DNA of 64,000 nucleotides, taken from contig NC_091114.1 of the NCBI RefSeq assembly GCF_024713975.1, positions 7,226,001 to 7,290,000 of the forward strand, written 5' to 3'. Positions 62,270 through 64,000 of this stretch are shown here, one piece after another. Within the stretch, counting starts at the first letter, position 1; every line of letters starts with the position of its first letter. The position numbers and the translations under genes were made by a program. Below the pieces are notes generated by a model that did no database searches, was not told the DNA's origin, and worked only from the letters and a program-made list of their open reading frames with translations. Origin of the DNA: Paralichthys olivaceus (Eukaryota > Chordata > Actinopteri > Pleuronectiformes > Paralichthyidae).

Positions 62270-63382
62270 GTATGCACTCATCTGTATGTTTGTGTGTACA
62301 CAGGTGTGTATTCTCACTATGTCCTCCAGCCGTCCCCGTCTCTCACCCTCCTTCTGAAGCCTGTGGTCTCCAGAGAGCTGCTGCTGCCCTGCCATCAGCC
62401 TATCTTAACTCAGGACCCTGCACCTGATGCCATGCAGACAGTGCAGGTTAGGTTTGAACACACGGTACACACACAGACAGAAGCATTCAGAAAGTAGAAA
62501 TACTATAGATCAATGTAGATCACAAATGCGTGTGCTGATACGAGGAACCACAAAAGTATCAACTTTAGAACTGTAGACATTCTGATGTGCTGGTTTGGTG
62601 GATACCTGCATGTTTTCTGTCTCTGTTGGGTGTGTCAGAGTTGTCTCACTCAGCTGGACGAGGAGTTTGTGTTCAACCCCCTCTCTCTGAGCACTAACCT
62701 CTACCAGCATCTCAAGAGCAGAGGCCTGCTCTCACAGCCGCGCTACCCATACAGGTCAGCGCCATAGACCTGTGTATAAAACATGTAAATAAAAATGGAC
62801 TAAGACTGCAGGGGAAGCCAGTGCAGATACCTGAAACCTGTAGTCTCTGAGAAAATGACTGAACATTATTACACTGAGTCTCAATCACTAGTGTCATTAC
62901 AGCATGATGTTCATTTTGATGATGATGACGATGATGATGATTGCTGCTTCCAGGCTCCAGCCAACAGCTGTCCTCAGAGACCAGTCGCAACCAGCAGAGG
63001 GCGCTAAACCCACAGCCGGCAGACAGCCTCGACAGGTAAACAACAGAGTTTTATGACAGTGTAAAGGTCATGTTGTGCCTCTTACATCTATGAACACAAC
63101 CATTATGACATGATTAAAGACCAACGTTATATCTGAACCCGGAGCACAAATATTTTTATAAACCTCTGTCCTCCTCACTTCTCACTTCCTTGTCCACTGG
63201 ATGGCAGCGCTCTCCAGATACAGTGAAGCTCTTACTGCTAATACACATACACACAAGTACAGAGTTGATCTTTATGTGAAGGATAATTTTTTTTGCTGAA
63301 GGGAAGTGATGCAGCAAACTGCTGAGGTCTGACCGTCGATGTATTTCAGGTGGTTCGACTTCTTTTCCAACCACAACTCTAA
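39116..63382 (+). CDS. Meiosis 1 associated protein (M1AP), 11 coding exons
   Basis: The joined coding exons 39116-39379, 39538-39735, 42657-42828, 59517-59672, 59892-60051, 61080-61221, 62148-62211, 62304-62446, 62639-62754, 62954-63035 and 63350-63382 total 1530 nt, giving 509 residues plus stop. All junctions are GT-AG and keep frame. Mammalian M1AP is about 530 residues. Blocks shared with it, from memory, are NFFSLAC, LPFVQV(K/R)GN, LQQFKQY, TSQPG, YGLP, RPT(S/T)CWQLDW, SLTLL and NPL. M1AP is a germline protein needed for male meiosis I in mammals and is reported to work with the ZZS complex (SHOC1, SPO16, TEX11) in crossover formation. I see no signal peptide or membrane segment. The C-terminal 40 residues differ most from mammals. 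A second in-frame ATG at 39122 sits in a better Kozak context (GCCATGG) and may be the used start. Confidence 0.88.
39538..39735 (+). CDS. m1ap coding exon 2 (residues 89-154)
   Basis: Encodes QVRGNLARLHSCVEELR, a GEGC motif and SLQQFKQYIRH, ending TSVE. The acceptor is TTTTTAGCAG, a NAGNAG site: using the first AG keeps Gln89, as in mammals, and using the second drops it in frame. The donor is GAG|GTAAGT, phase 0. It follows a 158-bp intron. Confidence 0.9.
39945..40010 (-). repeat. Dispersed repeat, 'aattcaggggctgcat' family, copy 3
   Basis: On the - strand it reads 'gtgtctcaattcaggggg', then 'tgcctccttcgtgggcc', matching the start of copies 1 and 2. Only about 65 bp are recognisable. Confidence 0.55.
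40262..40319 (-). pseudogene. Broken tRNA-Ala copy (TGC-like)
   Basis: On the - strand it keeps GTAGTTCAGTGGTAGA (D arm and A box), the anticodon region ATGCTTTGC, and CATGAGATCC of the variable loop, then jumps to CCCCAG. The T loop is missing and the 5' acceptor strand is replaced by an (AT)n run. It cannot fold as a tRNA. It lies antisense in m1ap coding intron 2, nearly 6 kb from the nearest other copy. Confidence 0.7.
40319..40350. repeat. (AT)n microsatellite
   Basis: TA run of about 32 bp abutting the broken tRNA-Ala copy. Confidence 0.95.
42293..42310. repeat. (GA)n microsatellite
   Basis: Short GA run of about 18 bp in m1ap coding intron 2. Confidence 0.9.
42657..42828 (+). CDS. 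m1ap coding exon 3 (residues 155-212)
   Basis: The acceptor TTATTCCCAG leads into VTVVTSQPGQGIIGQCETGL and KDADLVSLKRLLVVQIY, parallel to mammalian ITILTSQPG and KDTDLARVRRFQVVEV. The donor is GAAG|GTAGGA, phase 1. A perfect 16-bp hairpin begins 55 bp into the next intron. Confidence 0.92.
42883..42919. repeat. Perfect 16-bp inverted repeat, 5-base loop
   Basis: ACATAGTGGTCCATCA (42883-42898) and TGATGGACCACTATGT (42904-42919) are exact reverse complements separated by CATGT. It lies 55 bp after the donor of m1ap coding exon 3. Confidence 0.97.
45846..45869 (-). pseudogene. tRNA-Ala 5' fragment
   Basis: The reverse strand gives GGGGATGTAGCTCAGTGGTA plus GAGC, an exact match to the acceptor 5' strand and D arm of tRNA-Ala, and then stops. 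The anticodon and T arms are absent. It heads the first unit of a tandem duplication whose second unit has the complete gene at 46141-46212. Confidence 0.85.
45870..46410. repeat. Tandem duplication of tRNA-Ala flank, period about 343 bp
   Basis: The block after the fragment at 45869 (45881-46070) and the block after the gene at 46212 (46235-46400) share 'ttcacagcacac', 'cagatga', 'actttcagaggttt', 'caaagaat', 'tttgactccc' and 'ctctccaaatgc(a/g)tgagctta' in the same order. The second AG-rich end ('agctct') is also shared. The tRNA and its upstream flank were duplicated together and one copy then lost most of the tRNA. Confidence 0.8.
46141..46212 (-). tRNA. tRNA-Ala (anticodon CGC), T54A variant
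   Basis: A full 72-bp copy with G3:U70, paired stems and anticodon CGC (46178-46180 read on the reverse strand). Two changes are seen: D-loop T20 to A, and T54 to A in the T loop (ATCAATC). T54 normally pairs with A58 and is part of the B box, so both folding and TFIIIC binding may be weaker. There is no TTTT run close downstream. It lies antisense in m1ap coding intron 3. Confidence 0.85.
48026..48097 (-). tRNA. tRNA-Ala (anticodon TGC), T54A variant
   Basis: A full 72-bp copy with G3:U70 and anticodon TGC (48063-48065 on the reverse strand). It shares the T54-to-A change with the copy at 46141 and has D-loop T20 to G. A TTTT run begins about 5 bp after the gene on the reverse strand, so termination is possible. 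Antisense in m1ap coding intron 3. Confidence 0.87.
49232..49254 (-). pseudogene. tRNA-Ala T-arm remnant
   Basis: Twenty of 23 positions match the T arm and 3' acceptor part of the T54A-type copies ('tgctggggatt', then 'ctcagga'). The rest of the tRNA is gone. It is followed by a block similar to 45570-45690. Confidence 0.5.
49534..49595 (-). pseudogene. Broken tRNA-Ala copy
   Basis: The reverse strand starts GGGGATGTAGCT and keeps CATGTATGAGGTCC and GGTTCAATC, but the D arm is mutated (AAGTGTGAATG), the anticodon stem is disrupted, two T-stem pairs are lost, and the 3' acceptor strand is missing. It cannot form a normal cloverleaf. Confidence 0.85.
49869..49940 (-). tRNA. tRNA-Ala (anticodon CGC)
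   Basis: A 72-bp copy with canonical D and T loops (TTCAATC), G3:U70, A73 and anticodon CGC (49906-49908 on the reverse strand). Its body equals the + strand copy at 7717. No close oligo-T is seen downstream. Antisense in m1ap coding intron 3; the outermost copy of the - strand set. Confidence 0.95.
50340..50379. repeat. (TG)n microsatellite
   Basis: Uninterrupted TG run of about 40 bp in m1ap coding intron 3. Confidence 0.95.
52397..52440 (+). repeat. Head fragment of a teleost dispersed repeat
   Basis: 'tctatctattatctacacc' followed by 'gcttatcctttttaggttg' matches the head of the family at 11197-11545. Confidence 0.6.
55634..55674 (-). repeat. Terminal fragment of the 'tgtatataaagatg' family
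   Basis: 'ggtccatctttatatacag' followed by 'tccttgg' is the reverse complement of the family end seen at 13558. Confidence 0.65.
56505..56650 (-). repeat. Dispersed repeat fragment
   Basis: 'gatccggatctacaccaaa', 'tccagtagtttttgcatc' and 'ttgctaaattacaaacaag' follow the reverse strand of the same fish repeat family as 63672-63790. Confidence 0.7.
57557..57593. repeat. (CA)n microsatellite
   Basis: Uninterrupted CA run of about 36 bp; shorter CA runs follow at about 57666 and 57779. Confidence 0.95.
59517..59672 (+). CDS. m1ap coding exon 4 (residues 212-264)
   Basis: The acceptor CTGTCTGTAG is followed by a phase-1 exon encoding ECLMLGTEVDLQRVENSV, VLKSWLQEQGGDREHLHLL and PSPMDSPIPG. It parallels mammalian LGTDIDLQTI and FKAWLHN...IHLLLSS. 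The donor is CCAG|GTTAGA, phase 1. Confidence 0.92.
59892..60051 (+). CDS. m1ap coding exon 5 (residues 264-317)
   Basis: The acceptor CTTGCGTAG leads into VCVKCDMQERLISPALIPL, parallel to mammalian MCLKCDLQERLLCPSLL. The two closely spaced Cys (CxxC) are kept. It ends QRLKIIK with donor CAA|GTAAGA, phase 2. The preceding intron is 219 bp and includes a short CA run. Confidence 0.93.
60530..60602. repeat. (CA)n microsatellite
   Basis: CA run of about 73 bp in m1ap coding intron 5. Confidence 0.97.
60762..60797. repeat. (TG)n microsatellite
   Basis: TG run with one TATG interruption in m1ap coding intron 5. Confidence 0.95.
61003..61042. repeat. Perfect 14-bp inverted repeat, 12-base loop
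   Basis: CTTTCATTTTGTAC (61003-61016) and GTACAAAATGAAAG (61029-61042) are exact reverse complements. The structure ends 37 bp before m1ap coding exon 6, where a branch point would normally lie. Confidence 0.97.
61080..61221 (+). CDS. m1ap coding exon 6 (residues 317-364)
   Basis: The most conserved exon: VLRAEGVCESVLYGLPLVIR and PTTCWQLDWEEMESNHNLF, then HALCCTLR. Mammalian M1AP has ALKSSGLCESLTYGLPFI and RPTSCWQLDWDELETN. The acceptor is (GT)n-TTACAG, and the donor is AGG|GTGTGT, phase 0. Confidence 0.95.
61222..62147. other. m1ap coding intron 6 (0.9 kb)
   Basis: Mostly a segment (61560-61915) resembling the dispersed repeat at 1409-1560, with 'cacaggtgaaacacatt' and 'aaacaggaagtaacag'. 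No other gene signal. Confidence 0.7.
61560..61915. repeat. Possible dispersed repeat, class unknown
   Basis: A- and G-rich stretch with phrases seen in many fish repeats ('cacaggtgaaacacatt', 'acaggaagtaacag'). Its limits are guessed by eye. Confidence 0.4.
62148..62211 (+). CDS. m1ap coding exon 7 (residues 365-386)
   Basis: The short exon encodes SRDFFLLLQVEPAQRSTAES plus S and the first base of Gly. It follows a clean TATTTTTCAG acceptor. Mammalian M1AP has REWLLLAKGEP here. The donor is TCAG|GTCAGT, phase 1. Confidence 0.88.
62212..62303. other. m1ap coding intron 7 (92 bp), built mainly of (GT)n
   Basis: This mini-intron consists of GTCAG, a (GT)n tract of about 55 bp (62216-62271), a short linker and TGTGTACACAG. 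More than half of it is microsatellite, so its length should vary between individuals. Confidence 0.9.
62304..62446 (+). CDS. m1ap coding exon 8 (residues 386-433)
   Basis: Encodes GVYSHYVLQPSPSLTLLLKP, VVSRELLLPCHQPIL and TQDPAPDAMQTVQ. It parallels mammalian FYVIMPSHSLTLLVKAVATR and ELMLP. The donor is CAG|GTTAGG, phase 0. Confidence 0.92.
62639..62754 (+). CDS. m1ap coding exon 9 (residues 434-472)
   Basis: Encodes SCLTQLDEEFVFNPLSLSTN, LYQHLKSRGLLSQP and RYPYR. It parallels mammalian LDSLELEPTYNPLHVQ and HLYSHL. The acceptor is GTGTGTCAG and the donor is ACAG|GTCAGC, phase 2. Confidence 0.92.
62954..63035 (+). CDS. m1ap coding exon 10 (residues 472-499)
   Basis: Encodes RLQPTAVLRDQSQPAEGAK and PTAGRQPRQ, a basic, low-conservation tail. 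It follows a TTCCAG acceptor and ends CAG|GTAAAC, phase 0. The tail is shorter than in mammals. A strong CTCF-like motif (62991-63005) is embedded in the coding sequence. Confidence 0.75.
62991..63005 (+). promoter_or_regulatory. CTCF-like motif inside m1ap coding exon 10
   Basis: CCAGCAGAGGGCGCT fits the CTCF core consensus closely. It codes for Pro-Ala-Glu-Gly-Ala in frame. Binding is inferred from the motif only. Confidence 0.5.
63194..63208 (+). promoter_or_regulatory. Second CTCF-like motif, m1ap coding intron 10
   Basis: CCACTGGATGGCAGC differs from the CTCF core CCACTAGATGGCAGC at one position. Same orientation as the motif at 62991, about 200 bp further on. Confidence 0.4.
63350..63382 (+). 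CDS. m1ap coding exon 11 (residues 500-509, stop), tentative
   Basis: The acceptor GTATTTCAG is followed by VVRLLFQPQL and TAA at 63380-63382, in phase with the previous donor. There is no conserved sequence to confirm it. If intron 10 is not removed here, reading through would stop within about 15 bp, so the C-terminus would be only a few residues in either case. Confidence 0.55.
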   Translation: MVRLLFQPQL

Positions 63383-63540
63383 CAGCATCTGTTACCTCAG
63401 TGGATGACGTGCAATGCCTCTGAAACAAGTTTAGAATCAGACACGTCTTACTTACTATTTCATTCTCCTGCATTAAAAACCCCACTGAAGTGAGTACAGT
63501 ATTGACAGTAATGTTAGAATAAATTGAGAAAACAGCATTA
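63383..63540 (+). terminator. m1ap 3' UTR with poly(A) signals
   Basis: Two poly(A) signal hexamers follow the stop: ATTAAA at 63472-63477 and AATAAA at 63518-63523. Which one is used is unknown. Confidence 0.55.
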
Positions 63541-63671
63541 TTTTACTGCTGTAGTCAGTTGAAGGTGGAGCTAGTTTTAACTACTTTAACTGAATTCAGT
63601 TTATATATAGTTTATAGTCCAGTAGGTCCCACCAAAGGACCACAAAGCCTGTGGACTCAAACTTTTATTAC

Positions 63672-63790
63672 CTCTGCGAAGAGGTTTATGTGTTTTATTG
63701 TTGACTCGTCTGTGTGTGAGGGGTTAGGGCAGCATTACACAAAAACTACTGGACCGATTACCATGAATCTTAATATGTTACAATATATGC
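63672..63790 (+). repeat. Dispersed teleost repeat
   Basis: 'cctctgcgaagaggttta', a 'gtctgtgtgtgag' block and 'cattacacaaaaactactg' with 'accgattaccatgaa' follow a fish repeat family in order. Other probable fragments lie at 56505-56650 and 1343-1408. Unassigned DNA continues to the window end. Confidence 0.75.
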
Positions 63791-64000
63791 ATCAGCTTGG
63801 GATTTAGACCTATTTGCATTTGATGCATCTCTAACCCATCATTCTTAAAACAGATTGTTGCAGTTCATCCTTCTATGTTAGGCTCTTATGATAACATGCA
63901 AATCGTTCACGACAACAGAGAAACAGGAAATGTGTTCTCTGTTCTGCAGAAGGACACATTTTGTTCTGTTCGTTTTATCCACTGTGGTAACGCTTAGCTG

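Overview
The window looks like nuclear DNA of a teleost fish, probably a percomorph. This rests on GT-AG split exons of one vertebrate gene, an AT-rich intergenic background full of (CA)n/(TG)n microsatellites, eukaryotic tRNA-Ala genes with no encoded CCA, and several dispersed repeat families I recognise from teleost genomes. I see no bacterial, phage or CRISPR content, and no long open reading frame that is not an exon or low-complexity DNA.

Layout. From 1 to about 36 kb there is no protein gene I can support. The left end (1.6-7.8 kb) holds five full-length tRNA-Ala genes on the + strand. The remainder is intergenic DNA with decayed repeats, a 104-bp element with inverted ends, large (TG)n and (CGCA)n/(CA)n tracts, a perfect RFX-type X-box at 12.29 kb, and a promoter-like X-box/CRE/CCAAT group at 23.3-23.4 kb.

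From about 36.4 to 63.5 kb lies one gene on the + strand, m1ap (meiosis 1 associated protein). I could follow 11 coding exons from 39116 to 63382. They join in frame to give 509 residues, close to the roughly 530 residues of mammalian M1AP. A non-coding 5' exon ending at 36481 is plausible but inferred. Most introns are short, but coding intron 3 is 16.7 kb. That intron, with coding intron 2, carries a second set of tRNA-Ala copies on the - strand: three full-length genes (46.1, 48.0 and 49.9 kb) and several broken ones.

The two tRNA-Ala sets therefore face each other across about 38 kb, with the second nested antisense in a germline gene. The copies differ in quality: two share a T54-to-A change in the T loop, and most lack a nearby oligo-T terminator, so many may be silent. 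The 3' part of m1ap also has two good CTCF-like motifs, one of them inside a coding exon. I found no clearly new biological system. The best leads are the opposed tRNA-Ala arrays, the two perfect short hairpins beside m1ap exons, the X-box elements in the upstream desert, and CTCF-like motifs in a coding exon and in a dispersed repeat.
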